From positions 62,001 through 126,000 of the forward strand of contig JAPZRO010000004.1 in assembly GCA_027531395.1 (NCBI GenBank): a stretch of DNA of 64,000 nucleotides, written 5' to 3'. Under the pieces are notes generated by a model, which had not been told where the DNA came from, did no database searches, and was given only the letters and a program-made list of their open reading frames with translations. Positions 12,559-20,890 of the stretch are shown in pieces; position 1 is the stretch's first letter, and every line of letters begins with the position of its first letter. This DNA is from Porphyrobacter sp. (GTDB taxonomy: Bacteria > Pseudomonadota > Alphaproteobacteria > Sphingomonadales > Sphingomonadaceae). Made by a program: the position numbers and the translations under genes.

Positions 12559-13497
12559 ATGGAACAATCGGTGCCTACGACTCGCTCCGCGCCCGTTCCC
12601 ACGGCGCGAACCACGCCTCCCCCGCATTCGGGCTTCCGGCCGCGTGACGTCCTGCAACTGCTCAAGCCGATCACCTGGTTCCCGCCGATGTGGGCCTTCA
12701 TGTGCGGCGCGGTCTCGTCCGGGGCCGGGCTGGAAGGCCGCTGGTGGTTCGTTGCCGGCGGCGTGCTGCTGGCAGGCCCGCTGGTGTGCGGCACCAGCCA
12801 GGCGGTCAACGACTGGTTCGACCGGCACGTCGATGCCATCAACGAGCCCGATCGCCCGATCCCCTCGGGCCGCATTCCGGGCCGCTGGGGGCTCTACATC
12901 GCGATTATCATGAGCCTGATTTCGGCCAGCGTGGGCTGGCTGCTCGGACCGATCGTGTTCGTCGCCTCGCTGGTCGGCCTCGCCTTCGCCTGGGCCTATT
13001 CCGCGCCGCCCTTCCGCTTCAAGGCCAACGGCATGGTCGGACCGCTGGTGTGCGGCCTGACTTACGAGGGCCTCAGCTGGTTCACCGGTGCCACCGTCAT
13101 GCTCGGCGCCATGCCCTCGGTCGAGGTGGTGCTGATCCTGTTCATGTATTCACTCGGCGCGCATGGCATCATGGTGCTCAACGATTTCAAGGCGGTCGAG
13201 GGTGACCGTCAGGCGGGGCTGACCTCGCTGCCCGTGACCATGGGTGTCGAGCATGCCGCGCGCTTTGCCTGCACCACCATGGCCTCGCTCCAGATCGTGG
13301 TGATCGCGCTGCTGGCGCTGTGGGGCTACGGCCTTTCGGCGCTGATCGTCACCGGCGTGCTGGTGGCGCAGATCGCCGCCATGCCGCGCCTGATCCGCGA
13401 TCCGGCAGGGCAGGCGCCATGGTACAATGGCGTGGGCGTGACGCTCTATGTGCTGGGGATGCTCGCCTCGGCGCTGGGTCTCGGGGGCTACATCTGA
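12559..13497 (+). CDS. bchG: Bacteriochlorophyll synthase BchG
   Basis: BchG is the UbiA-type membrane prenyltransferase that esterifies bacteriochlorophyllide a with geranylgeranyl (or phytyl) diphosphate, the last ring-attachment step. The 312-residue protein has multiple membrane spans. The first Asp-rich motif is NDWFDRHVDAINEPDRPIPS (residues 84 onward) and the second is NDFKAVEGDRQAG. Both match chlorophyll synthases rather than quinone or haem O prenyltransferases. It is the first gene of a plus-strand operon with a PucC-like carrier and bchP. Its stop overlaps the next start (TGATG). An inverted repeat replaces the usual ribosome site. Confidence 0.95.
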   Translation: MEQSVPTTRSAPVPTARTTPPPHSGFRPRDVLQLLKPITWFPPMWAFMCGAVSSGAGLEGRWWFVAGGVLLAGPLVCGTSQAVNDWFDRHVDAINEPDRPIPSGRIPGRWGLYIAIIMSLISASVGWLLGPIVFVASLVGLAFAWAYSAPPFRFKANGMVGPLVCGLTYEGLSWFTGATVMLGAMPSVEVVLILFMYSLGAHGIMVLNDFKAVEGDRQAGLTSLPVTMGVEHAARFACTTMASLQIVVIALLALWGYGLSALIVTGVLVAQIAAMPRLIRDPAGQAPWYNGVGVTLYVLGMLASALGLGGYI

Positions 13498-14861
13498 TGC
13501 ATGCCCCGCTCGCCTCTCCTTCGCCGGAAAGTGCGAGCAAGGGGTTTGGCTGGCTCGGGATTGCCCGCATCGGCATGGTGCAGGCGGCGATCGGTGCGCT
13601 GGTGATGCTGGCGACCACCGTGCTCAACCGGCTGATGGTGGTGGAATTCGGCCTCGCCGCGGCGATCCCGGCGGGGCTGGTGGCGTGGCACTATGCGGTG
13701 CAGCTTGGCCGCCCGCTGTGGGGCCACGGCTCGGACAGGGGCAACAGCCGCACGCTGTGGATCGTCGGCGGAGTCGCGCTGCTGGCGGCGGCCTCGTTGC
13801 TGGCGACGCAGGCGACGCTGATGCTCGACAGCTCTCCCACGCTCGGTTTCACGCTGGCGGTGATCGCCTACACCCTGATCGGCGCGGGGGTGGGCGCGGG
13901 CGGCACCTCGGCGCTGGCGCTGCTGGCGAGCGGGGTTGCCCCGCAGCGGCGCGCGGCGGGCGCGGCGGTGACATGGATCATGATGGTGGCCGGCATTGTC
14001 GCTTCGGCGATCACTGTCGGCAAGCTGATCCAGCCCTTCTCGCCCGAGCGCCTGCTGACCGTGGCGGGCGGTCTTGCCCTGACGATGGTGAGCCTGACGG
14101 CGCTCGCGACCTTCCGGCTCGAGCGGCAGGCGGGCCAGTTCGGCCACGCGGCCGAGGGCGGGGCGGCCCCCGATTTCGGCGCGGCGATCCGCGAGATCTG
14201 GAACGAGACCGCGGCGCGGCGCTTCACCATCTTCATCTTCGTCTCGATGATCGCCTTCTCGATGCAGGACCTGATCCTCGAGCCCTTTGCCGGACTCGTC
14301 TTCGGCCTCGCGCCGGGCGAATCGACCCAGCTCGGCGGGCAGCATCAGGGCGGCATCCTGCTCGGCATGATCGTCACCGGCATCGGCGGCAGCGCCTTCA
14401 CCGGCAAGCGGCCCGACGGGCTGCGCGTCTGGGTGATCGGCGGGTGCCTGCTTTCGGCCGTGGGGCTGGGCGCGCTCGGGCTGGCGGCGGTCAATGGTCC
14501 GCCGTGGCCGCTCGGCGCGAACGTGTTCGTGCTCGGCCTCGGCAACGGGGTGTTCGCGGTCGCGGCCATCGGCGCGATGATGGGGCTGGCGGGCGCGGGC
14601 GAGACCACGCGCGAAGGCGTGCGCATGGGCGTGTGGGGCGCATCGCAGGCCATCGCCTTTGGGCTCGGCGGGCTGACCGGCGCGGTCGGGGTCGATCTCG
14701 CGCGGCGTACGCTCGGCGATGACGGCGCGGCGTTCCAGCTGGTGTTCGGGATCGAGGCGGCCGCCTTCGTGTGCGCGGCGCTGCTGGCAATCAAGGCGAC
14801 AGGCGCGGCGGCAGTGCGCGCGAGCGCCGGACAGGACAAGAGGGAAGAGGTCTACGCATGA
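13497..14861 (+). CDS. PucC-like (BCD family) MFS protein between bchG and bchP
   Basis: This 454-residue polytopic membrane protein belongs to the BCD/PucC branch of the major facilitator superfamily, like lhaA at the left edge. It has about 12 hydrophobic spans and the family segments ATTVLNRLMVVEFGLAAAIP (residues 40-60), GHGSDRGNSRTLWI, and GGTSALALLASGVAP. Genes of this type lie between bchG and bchP in many purple bacteria (ORF427/428 or 'bch2') and are thought to help place bacteriochlorophyll into antenna or reaction centre proteins. That role is known for relatives, not shown here. ATG 13497 overlaps the bchG stop, and the stop overlaps the bchP start. Confidence 0.88.
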   Translation: MHAPLASPSPESASKGFGWLGIARIGMVQAAIGALVMLATTVLNRLMVVEFGLAAAIPAGLVAWHYAVQLGRPLWGHGSDRGNSRTLWIVGGVALLAAASLLATQATLMLDSSPTLGFTLAVIAYTLIGAGVGAGGTSALALLASGVAPQRRAAGAAVTWIMMVAGIVASAITVGKLIQPFSPERLLTVAGGLALTMVSLTALATFRLERQAGQFGHAAEGGAAPDFGAAIREIWNETAARRFTIFIFVSMIAFSMQDLILEPFAGLVFGLAPGESTQLGGQHQGGILLGMIVTGIGGSAFTGKRPDGLRVWVIGGCLLSAVGLGALGLAAVNGPPWPLGANVFVLGLGNGVFAVAAIGAMMGLAGAGETTREGVRMGVWGASQAIAFGLGGLTGAVGVDLARRTLGDDGAAFQLVFGIEAAAFVCAALLAIKATGAAAVRASAGQDKREEVYA

Positions 14862-16054
14862 ACCAGACAATCTACGATGCCGTGGTGATTGGCGGCGGTC
14901 CTTCCGGAGCCACCGCCGCGACCGATCTGGCGCTGGCGGGCCATTCGGTGCTGCTGATCGAGCGCGGCGGGCGGATCAAGCCCTGCGGCGGCGCGGTCCC
15001 GCCGCGGCTGCTGGCCGATTTCGACATTCCGCAATCGCTGCTGGTCGCCAAGGCGCGCGCGGCCCGCATGATCGCGCCTTCGGGCCGCGCGGTCGATATG
15101 CCGGTGGGCGAGATCGGCTATGTCGGCATGGTCGATCGCGACGAGTTCGACGAATGGCTGCGCGAGCGCGCGCGGCACTCGGGCGTGGAACGCCTCACCG
15201 CCACCTTCGAGAAGATCGAGCGCGATGACGAGGCGCATCCGATCGTCACCTTCCGCCGCACCCGCGGCGGCCCGATCGAGGGCGTGCGCGCCCGCGTGGT
15301 GATCGGTGCCGACGGCGCGCGCTCGGCGGTCGCCAAGCAGTGCCTGCCGGATGCCGAGCGGGTGCCTTGCGTCTTCGCCTATCACGAGATCATCAAGTCA
15401 CCCGAGGAGAACACCGAGGCCTTCGACGCCTCGCGCTGCGACGTGTTCTACCAGGGCCGGCTCTCGCCCGATTTCTACGCCTGGGTGTTCCCGCATGGCG
15501 AGACCGCGAGCATCGGCGTGGGCAGCGCCAACAAGGGCTTCTCCCTGCGCGGCGCGATCGCCACGATGCGCGACGATCTCGGGCTCGACCGCTGCGAGAC
15601 CGTGCGCCGCGAGGGCGCGCCCATTCCCCTGAAGCCCCTGAAGCGCTGGGACAATGGCGCGGACGTGATCGTCGCGGGCGATGCCGCAGGGATCGTCGCG
15701 CCGGCCTCGGGCGAGGGGATCTATTACGCCATGGTCGGCGGGCGGCTGGTGGGCGAGGCTGCGGCCGCCTTCCTGCGGACCGGCGAGGCCAAGCATCTGC
15801 GCAGCGCGCGCAAGCGCTTCATGAGCGAGCACGGCAAGGTGTTCTGGATCCTCGGGATCATGCAGTATTTCTGGTATTCCTCGGACAAGCGCCGCGAGCG
15901 CTTCGTCACCATGTGCGACGACAAGGATGTGCAGGAGCTGACCTGGCAGGCCTACATGCACAAGAAGCTGGTGCGCGCCAAACCGCTCGCCCACGTCAAG
16001 ATCTTCCTCAAGGACACCGCGCACCTGCTAGGCTTGAGGCCAGCAACGCGCTAG
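14858..16054 (+). CDS. bchP: Geranylgeranyl diphosphate/bacteriochlorophyll reductase BchP
   Basis: BchP reduces three double bonds of the geranylgeranyl tail to phytyl using NADPH. The 398-residue flavoprotein starts with an FAD dinucleotide-binding motif, VIGGGPSGATAATDLALAG (about residues 10-28). It continues with the family block KPCGGAVPPRLL and a second FAD motif, VIVAGDAAGIVAPASGEGI, around residue 270. ATG 14858 overlaps the stop of the preceding gene (ATGA) and has AGGGAAGAGG upstream. It completes the BChl a pathway together with BchG. tspO begins 11 bases after its stop. Confidence 0.95.
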   Translation: MNQTIYDAVVIGGGPSGATAATDLALAGHSVLLIERGGRIKPCGGAVPPRLLADFDIPQSLLVAKARAARMIAPSGRAVDMPVGEIGYVGMVDRDEFDEWLRERARHSGVERLTATFEKIERDDEAHPIVTFRRTRGGPIEGVRARVVIGADGARSAVAKQCLPDAERVPCVFAYHEIIKSPEENTEAFDASRCDVFYQGRLSPDFYAWVFPHGETASIGVGSANKGFSLRGAIATMRDDLGLDRCETVRREGAPIPLKPLKRWDNGADVIVAGDAAGIVAPASGEGIYYAMVGGRLVGEAAAAFLRTGEAKHLRSARKRFMSEHGKVFWILGIMQYFWYSSDKRRERFVTMCDDKDVQELTWQAYMHKKLVRAKPLAHVKIFLKDTAHLLGLRPATR

Positions 16055-16065
16055 ACGTTGCCGTT

Positions 16066-16548
16066 ATGAACCGAATGATGATCCTGCCCGTGACGGTCGC
16101 CACCGTGGCGGCGCTGTGCGTCGCGGCGCTGGGTGCGACCGTTACCGATCTCGGGCCGTGGTATCAGGCGCTGGTGAAGCCCGACTGGAACCCGCCCGAC
16201 GTGATGTTCCCGATGGGCTGGACGCTGATCTATGCGCTGATCACGATCTCGGCGATCACCGCATGGCGCGCGGCGCCGACATCGGCGGTGGCGGAATGGG
16301 TGATCGGCCTCTTCGCCCTGAACGGCTTTCTCAACATCACCTGGAGCCTGATCTTCTTCCGGATGCAGCGCCCCGACTGGGCCTTCATCGAGCTCACCCT
16401 GCTGTGGCTCTCGATCATCGCGCTGATCATTTATTGCGGGCGCTTCTCGCGCACCGCGGCGGCGCTGCTGGTGCCCTATCTGGCGTGGGTGAGCTTTGCC
16501 GGGGCCCTCAACTGGGCGGTGGTCGATCTCAACGGCCCCTTCGGTTGA
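16066..16548 (+). CDS. tspO: TspO/MBR family tryptophan-rich sensory protein
   Basis: TspO proteins are five-span membrane proteins that bind porphyrins. In Rhodobacter, TspO lowers photopigment gene expression in oxygen, likely through porphyrin handling. This 160-residue protein has the family signature PWYQALVKPDWNPPDVMFPM near residues 31-50, a WTLIYALI span, and NITWSLIFF with the conserved ALNWAVVDLN end. Starts at ATG 16066, 9 or more bases after the bchP stop region; the ribosome site is poor, so it is probably co-translated with bchP. Its place in the bchG-bchP operon supports a photosynthesis-linked role. Confidence 0.9.
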   Translation: MNRMMILPVTVATVAALCVAALGATVTDLGPWYQALVKPDWNPPDVMFPMGWTLIYALITISAITAWRAAPTSAVAEWVIGLFALNGFLNITWSLIFFRMQRPDWAFIELTLLWLSIIALIIYCGRFSRTAAALLVPYLAWVSFAGALNWAVVDLNGPFG

Positions 16549-16579
16549 TCCGGGGGCAGGGCCAGGGGCAGGGACACCG

Positions 16580-16846
16580 ATGATGACCTCGCTGTTCGCC
16601 TCCGGCCACGCGGCCGATGTCATTCTTGCCGTGCTGTGTGCTGAGGGCCTGTGGCTGCGCTGGCGGCGCGGCTGGAGCTGGGGGCAGGTGCTCGGCCTGC
16701 TGGGGCCGGCGGCGTTGATCGTGCTCGGCCTGCGCGCGGCGCTGACGGGCGCGGACTGGTGGTGGATCGCCCTGCCGCTGGCCGCCTCGCTCCCGCTGCA
16801 CCTGATGGATCTGCGCAGCCGGCTGGCTGCACGTCCTCCGGCCTGA
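16580..16846 (+). CDS. Small membrane protein, unknown function
   Basis: An 88-residue frame starts at ATG 16580 (a second ATG follows directly), 31 bases after tspO, with a GGGGCAGGGACA purine-rich leader. It has three predicted hydrophobic stretches (about residues 10-24, 36-52 and 60-77) and is rich in Trp, Leu and Arg (LWLRWRRGWSWGQVLGLL). I do not recognise a family. It is the last gene of the bchG operon, directly before a strong terminator, so it is co-transcribed with pigment genes. Confidence 0.6.
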   Translation: MMTSLFASGHAADVILAVLCAEGLWLRWRRGWSWGQVLGLLGPAALIVLGLRAALTGADWWWIALPLAASLPLHLMDLRSRLAARPPA

Positions 16847-16873
16847 GCGCCGCAATCTCAACTAGACAAAAGA

Positions 16874-16908
16874 AAACCCGGCCGGGCCGCTTGGGCCAGG
16901 CCGGGTTT
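16874..16908. terminator. Bidirectional terminator between the bchG operon and pufM
   Basis: AAACCCGGCC pairs perfectly with GGCCGGGTTT across a 15-base GC-rich loop. The A-run on one side and T-run on the other make it work on both strands. It lies between the converging bchG-bchP-tspO unit and the puf operon. Confidence 0.85.
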
Positions 16909-16943
16909 CTGTCGCCCGCCGCAGGGGCGGGCAGCGCCAGTTC

Positions 16944-17921
16944 TTACTCAGCAGGCTGCTGGGTGAACTGGAGCGCACCGCTCGAGTCGTAGTGGATGGT
17001 ATCGGGAGCGTAGTAGTGTTCCTGCGCCCACAGGTACCAGTTGTCGACGACCGTGCCGGTGATGAGGATGCCGATGCCGCCCGTGAGGGTGGTCAGCACC
17101 GCAAACCACCAGGCCCAGCGGTGGATCGATTCGAAGGTGGCGTTAAAGCCCATCACCCAGCGCCAGAACAGCGCGCCGCGCTCCGCCGCCGTACCCCGGT
17201 CGGTGATCTGTTCGATCTCGCGCTCGCCGCCGTAACGGCCCAGCGCCAGAATGGTCGCCCCGTGCATCGCGAACAGCACCGCCGACCCGTAGAGGAAGAC
17301 GATCGAGAGCGCGTGGAACGGATTGTAGAACAGGTTGCCGTAGACCAGCGAGAAGTTGTTGGTCCAGTCGAGGTGGCTGAAGATGCCGTAGGGCACGGCC
17401 TGCGACCAGTCGCCGAGCAGCATCGGACGGATGAAGCCCAGCACCAGGAACAGCCAGATTGCCGAGGCGAAGGCCCAGGGAATGTGCATCCCCATGCCGA
17501 GCGCCTTGGCCCGCATGTAGGTGCGCACCCACCAGCACAGCACCGAGATGGTCAGGAACGCGCCGGTCAGAATGAACCAGCCGCCCTTTTCCAGAGGTAC
17601 GAACGGGCTGAAGCCGTATTCGGGCCCCGGAGGATTCAGCGAGAGCCAGAAGAACTCGCGCATGAAGGTCTGCGGTGACCAGCCGGCCTGGGCCCAGAAG
17701 TTGAGCCCGATGATCATGATCGCCGCCCCGCCGAAAGCGAGACTGATCATGCCCAGCCAGCCGAGATAGATCGGGCCGAGCTGCGCCTGACCGATCTTGC
17801 CCAGCCAGTGGTTGTGACCGACGAGGGCAATGCGGCCCTCGCTTCCGTCGAGGTGCGGGACGCCCATTTCGGGCGGCCCTTGCACTTGCACCTGGGTGAA
17901 GATGTTTTGGTATGTCGCCAT
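16944..17921 (-). CDS. pufM: Photosynthetic reaction centre M subunit PufM
   Basis: PufM, together with PufL, binds the special pair, accessory pigments, quinones and non-haem iron of the type II reaction centre. The 325-residue protein has five membrane helices. Expected ligands are visible: H183 (accessory BChl), H203 (special pair), and H220, E235 and H267 (iron). They are one above standard numbering because Met is counted. The family motif [20 protein letters not shown] is present. It lies 14 bases after pufL and is the last puf gene. No pufC cytochrome or pufX gene follows, so P870 must be re-reduced by a soluble or otherwise encoded donor. Confidence 0.98.
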   Translation of the reverse strand: MATYQNIFTQVQVQGPPEMGVPHLDGSEGRIALVGHNHWLGKIGQAQLGPIYLGWLGMISLAFGGAAIMIIGLNFWAQAGWSPQTFMREFFWLSLNPPGPEYGFSPFVPLEKGGWFILTGAFLTISVLCWWVRTYMRAKALGMGMHIPWAFASAIWLFLVLGFIRPMLLGDWSQAVPYGIFSHLDWTNNFSLVYGNLFYNPFHALSIVFLYGSAVLFAMHGATILALGRYGGEREIEQITDRGTAAERGALFWRWVMGFNATFESIHRWAWWFAVLTTLTGGIGILITGTVVDNWYLWAQEHYYAPDTIHYDSSGALQFTQQPAE

Positions 17922-17935
17922 GGTTCAGGTGCTCC

Positions 17936-18760
17936 TTACGACCAGATCGGAATCTTCTTCCAGAAATCCCAGAATTCGATCCAGCTGCCGACATACAGAG
18001 TGCCGGAAATGACGATGCAGATGGCGCTCCAGAACGCGGCAGAAAGCGCGAGGAAGAGCCCCACCCGGTGGATGCCGAGCGTGCCGACCGAATAGCCGAT
18101 GAAGTCACGGAAGTAGGTGTCTTCATATTCCGGCGATTTGACGTCGGTGCCGCCGGTCGGGTTGACCGCCGACAGGACCAGGCCGCCGTGCAGGGCGAGC
18201 GCGAGGCAGTTCGTGAAGAAGAACGTGATCGCGAGCATGTGCACGGGATTGTAGTGGAAGTTCCCGAAGGCGTAGCCCACGTTCGAGACCCACACGAGGT
18301 GCGTCCAGATGCCGTAGGGGAAGCCGTTGGCCCACGCTCCCATCCACACGGGACGGATCACGTTCAGGGTGACATAAGCGAACACGGCGACGCTGAAAGC
18401 GATCGGGACGTGGTAGCTCATACCCAGCTTGCGCGAGATTTCTGCCTGGCGCATCACCCAGGAGCCGAAGGCAACGACGGCGCAAATGGTGATGACCTGC
18501 CAGTATCCGCCTTCCCTCAAGGGAGCGAAGGCGAGCCCGTACTCGACCGGCGGTGGGTTGATCGAGATCAGCCACGGGTTAAGGGTCGGACCCTGGGTCG
18601 CGGCGGCGAAAATCAGCGCCGTGCCAAGCAACGCCGCGATTGCCGTCGTCACTCCGAAGAATCCGACATAAAACGGCCCGACCCAGAAGTCGAAAAGGTC
18701 GCCGCCGATCAATGTGCCACCGCGTACGCGGTATTTCCGCTCGAAACTAAGGAGCGCCAT
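17936..18760 (-). CDS. pufL: Photosynthetic reaction centre L subunit PufL
   Basis: PufL is the 274-residue L subunit with five membrane spans. H154 and H174 are placed to ligate the accessory and special-pair bacteriochlorophylls, and H191 and H231 the non-haem iron. The sequences [20 protein letters not shown] and [15 protein letters not shown] are diagnostic. Start ATG 18760 has AGGAGG-like sequence upstream (GGGGAGGATGGACC). About 98 bases with two hairpins separate it from pufA, an arrangement that in Rhodobacter gives a stable, more abundant pufBA message. Confidence 0.98.
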   Translation of the reverse strand: MALLSFERKYRVRGGTLIGGDLFDFWVGPFYVGFFGVTTAIAALLGTALIFAAATQGPTLNPWLISINPPPVEYGLAFAPLREGGYWQVITICAVVAFGSWVMRQAEISRKLGMSYHVPIAFSVAVFAYVTLNVIRPVWMGAWANGFPYGIWTHLVWVSNVGYAFGNFHYNPVHMLAITFFFTNCLALALHGGLVLSAVNPTGGTDVKSPEYEDTYFRDFIGYSVGTLGIHRVGLFLALSAAFWSAICIVISGTLYVGSWIEFWDFWKKIPIWS

Positions 18761-18772
18761 AGGTCCATCCTC

Positions 18773-18838
18773 CCCGCCACAAGGGCGGGTGCTATAGGTT
18801 GTTCGACAAGTGTTAGGAGGCAGGCAGGCGAACCTGCC
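18773..18838 (-). promoter_or_regulatory. Intercistronic hairpins between pufA and pufL
   Basis: Two inverted repeats lie in the pufA-pufL spacer. GGCAGG-TTCG-CCTGCC (18838-18823 in the minus sense) is a six-pair stem with a UUCG tetraloop. CCCGCC pairs with GGCGGG (18789-18773) around a five-base loop. In Rhodobacter, comparable hairpins block 3'-5' decay and raise pufBA over pufLM. The same role is inferred here. Confidence 0.75.
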
Positions 18839-18858
18839 CCCTCACATTTCGAGCAGGA

Positions 18859-19053
18859 CTATCCCGCCGCCGGAGCTTCCGACGATTCGATAGCGGCCTG
18901 AGCCGGCGCGGGGGCGCCGGGAGCGCGCTCGAGCCAGTTGTAGCGATCCGTGCTGAGAAGCAGGAAGTGGATGGTGAAAGCCAGCACGGCGAGACCCACA
19001 TGCAGGGCCACGAGAGCGCGGCGGATGTCAAAGTAGAACCAGATTCTCCACAT
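18859..19053 (-). CDS. pufA: Light-harvesting LH1 alpha polypeptide PufA
   Basis: This 64-residue single-span peptide is the LH1 alpha subunit. The N-terminal MWRIWFYFDIRRALVALHVG aligns with the classical IWxIFDPRRxxVA pattern. H29 in TIHFLLLSTDRYNWLE is the bacteriochlorophyll ligand. The Ala/Pro-rich C-terminal tail (PAPAQAAIESSEAPAAG) is longer than in the shortest family members. It follows pufB after 76 bases. A GAAAGGAATT ribosome site precedes ATG 19053. Confidence 0.97.
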   Translation of the reverse strand: MWRIWFYFDIRRALVALHVGLAVLAFTIHFLLLSTDRYNWLERAPGAPAPAQAAIESSEAPAAG

Positions 19054-19129
19054 GGGAAAATTCCTTTCTTGAACCGTTCAGAAGATTGCGCCGCCTGCAC
19101 CGTGCAGACCACGCGAGATCGTCACGGAA

Positions 19130-19270
19130 TTAGAGCCAGGGCTTGTAGGCCCACAGGAGGGCATGAGCGACCAGAGCGATCGCCACATAAAGGACGAAAG
19201 TCCCCATGAAGCCCTTGTGGATTTCCTGTGCCTCTTCAGGCGTCAGGTGAGTTCCGATACGTTCGTTCAT
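19130..19270 (-). CDS. pufB: Light-harvesting LH1 beta polypeptide PufB
   Basis: PufB is a 46-residue, single-span antenna peptide. TPEEAQEIHKGFMGTF carries the conserved N-terminal His (H18). ALVAHALLWAYKPWL carries the BChl-ligating H36 and the typical aromatic C-terminus. I use ATG 19270. The frame continues upstream without family similarity, and GGAGACAACCCG lies just ahead of the start. It is the first puf gene, 174 bases after bchZ. Confidence 0.97.
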   Translation of the reverse strand: MNERIGTHLTPEEAQEIHKGFMGTFVLYVAIALVAHALLWAYKPWL

Positions 19271-19444
19271 CGGGTTGTCTCCGTTCAGTTGGGTGGAAAT
19301 GGGAGCCCGAAGGCCCCCGTCGGCATCCCCGCGTGATCCCCCACGTGGATTGGAGCGCCCCCTTGAAAGGGGCATGGGCTTGTGCCGGCACGGTGATGCT
19401 CCGCGACGGCGACAAAAGGTTGGTGGAACAGGCGACCACGCCGG
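19271..19444 (-). promoter_or_regulatory. bchZ-pufB intergenic leader
   Basis: This 174-base stretch separates bchZ from pufB, and I see no pufQ-like gene in it. It contains a CCCCTT-GA-AAGGGG hairpin (19359-19372) and a CCACGTGG palindrome (19341-19348). It may act as a processing site or puf-specific leader. No clear TGT-N12-ACA site was found, so the promoter cannot be placed by eye. Confidence 0.4.
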
Positions 19445-20890
19445 TCATGCGCCTGCTCCTTCCAGCAGCGCCTCTTCGAGGCAGTCTGCCGTGACGATAT
19501 CGTGCCCGCGCTGGCGCGCGGTCCGCTCGGCCGCATCGCGCAGCCGCTTGGCGGCGGAAATGCGGATCAGCACCGGCTGGGCTTCGACAAGCTCGTCGAG
19601 CCGCGCCTTGGCGTCGTTGTCCCAGGTCAACTCGGTGAGATTGCGCGCCGGGGTCTTGTCGACCTTGTCCATCTCGGTGGCGAGCGGGAGGATGTGGAAC
19701 AGCGCATCGAACAGCGCATTGCACACTTCCTGCACCAGATAGGTCGCGCCCGAATAGCCCATGAAGGGGGTGCCGGTATGCCGCCGGATCGCCGCGCCCG
19801 GGAAGCTCGCCGGGATATACATCCCGCGCGCCCCGCACTCGGCCATGTACATCCGCTCGTTGTAGCTGCCGAACATCACCAGCGGCGGATTGGCATGGAT
19901 CGCGGCGCGCACCTCGTCGTTCTTGGGCTTCACCCCCGCACAGCGCGAGAAGGCGAAGTTGCAGGGAAGGCCCATGTCGTCTTCGAGGAAGTGGCGGACG
20001 CCGCGGGCATAGGTCTCGTTGGCGACGATGCCGAAGCTCGCCGTGCCGAAGAAGTCCTGCGTGACCGAGCGCCACAGATCCCACAGCGGCTTGATGGTGG
20101 TGTGCTTCTCGCGCTCGATGAAGGGTTCGGGATCGAGCCCGAGCTCGGCGCCCAGCGCGCGCAGGAACTTGGTGGTCTGCGACAGGCCGACGGGGGCCTG
20201 GAAATAGGGCCGCTCCAGCGTCTCGCACAGGTTGCGGCCATATTCGCGGTACATGCAGACATTGGCGTCGCTGGTGGCAAGATCGCGGATGTCAGCAAGG
20301 TGGCTGCCGAGCGGGAACACCATGCCCACCTCCGCGCCGATGCCTTCGATCAGACGCCGGATCTCGGCGAGATCGGAGGGCATGTTGAACATGCCGTAGG
20401 CTGGGCCGATGATGTTGACGACCGGCTTCTCGCCTTCCTTGCGCACGCGCTTTTCGGGCATCTTCTTGGGGCCGAATTCGGTCCACAGCCAGGTCAGCGC
20501 GCGGTCGGCCGACTGCCATTGATCTTCATCGATGGTGCGCGGCAGGAAGCGCTTGATGTTGGTGCCTTCGGGCGTGACGCCGCCGCCGATCATCTCGGCG
20601 ATCGAGCCGGTGACGACGACGCAGGGCAGTTCCGCATCGAGCGTCTGCCATGCGCGCTTCATCGCGCCTTCGGTGCCGGTCTTGCCGAGCTCTTCCTCGG
20701 CGAGGCCGGTGACGACGATCGGCAGCTCGTGCGGGGGCAGGGCGTCGGTGTAGTGCAGAACCGAGGTGACCGGCAGGTTCTCGCAGCCCACCGGACCGTC
20801 GATGATCACCTGCAGGCCCTTCACCGCGGTGAAGACATAGGTGGCGCCCCAGTAGCCGCCGGCGCGGTCGTGATCGAGGACGAGGGTCAT
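19445..20890 (-). CDS. bchZ: Chlorophyllide a reductase subunit Z (BchZ)
   Basis: BchZ and BchY form the NifDK-like catalytic part of chlorophyllide oxidoreductase, which reduces the B-ring to the bacteriochlorin. The 481-residue protein begins [20 protein letters not shown]. It has the conserved cysteine in [20 protein letters not shown] and a C-terminal helical domain that ends with an Ala/Glu-rich [13 protein letters not shown] stretch. ATG 20890 overlaps the bchY stop (ATGA). The gene sits directly upstream of pufBALM, so pigment and apoprotein synthesis can be linked by read-through (superoperon). Confidence 0.96.
   Translation of the reverse strand: MTLVLDHDRAGGYWGATYVFTAVKGLQVIIDGPVGCENLPVTSVLHYTDALPPHELPIVVTGLAEEELGKTGTEGAMKRAWQTLDAELPCVVVTGSIAEMIGGGVTPEGTNIKRFLPRTIDEDQWQSADRALTWLWTEFGPKKMPEKRVRKEGEKPVVNIIGPAYGMFNMPSDLAEIRRLIEGIGAEVGMVFPLGSHLADIRDLATSDANVCMYREYGRNLCETLERPYFQAPVGLSQTTKFLRALGAELGLDPEPFIEREKHTTIKPLWDLWRSVTQDFFGTASFGIVANETYARGVRHFLEDDMGLPCNFAFSRCAGVKPKNDEVRAAIHANPPLVMFGSYNERMYMAECGARGMYIPASFPGAAIRRHTGTPFMGYSGATYLVQEVCNALFDALFHILPLATEMDKVDKTPARNLTELTWDNDAKARLDELVEAQPVLIRISAAKRLRDAAERTARQRGHDIVTADCLEEALLEGAGA

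Noticed and set aside
19271-19444. A pufQ-like gene between bchZ and pufB
   Set aside because: No frame there has length or a hydrophobic segment matching PufQ. Only hairpins are seen.
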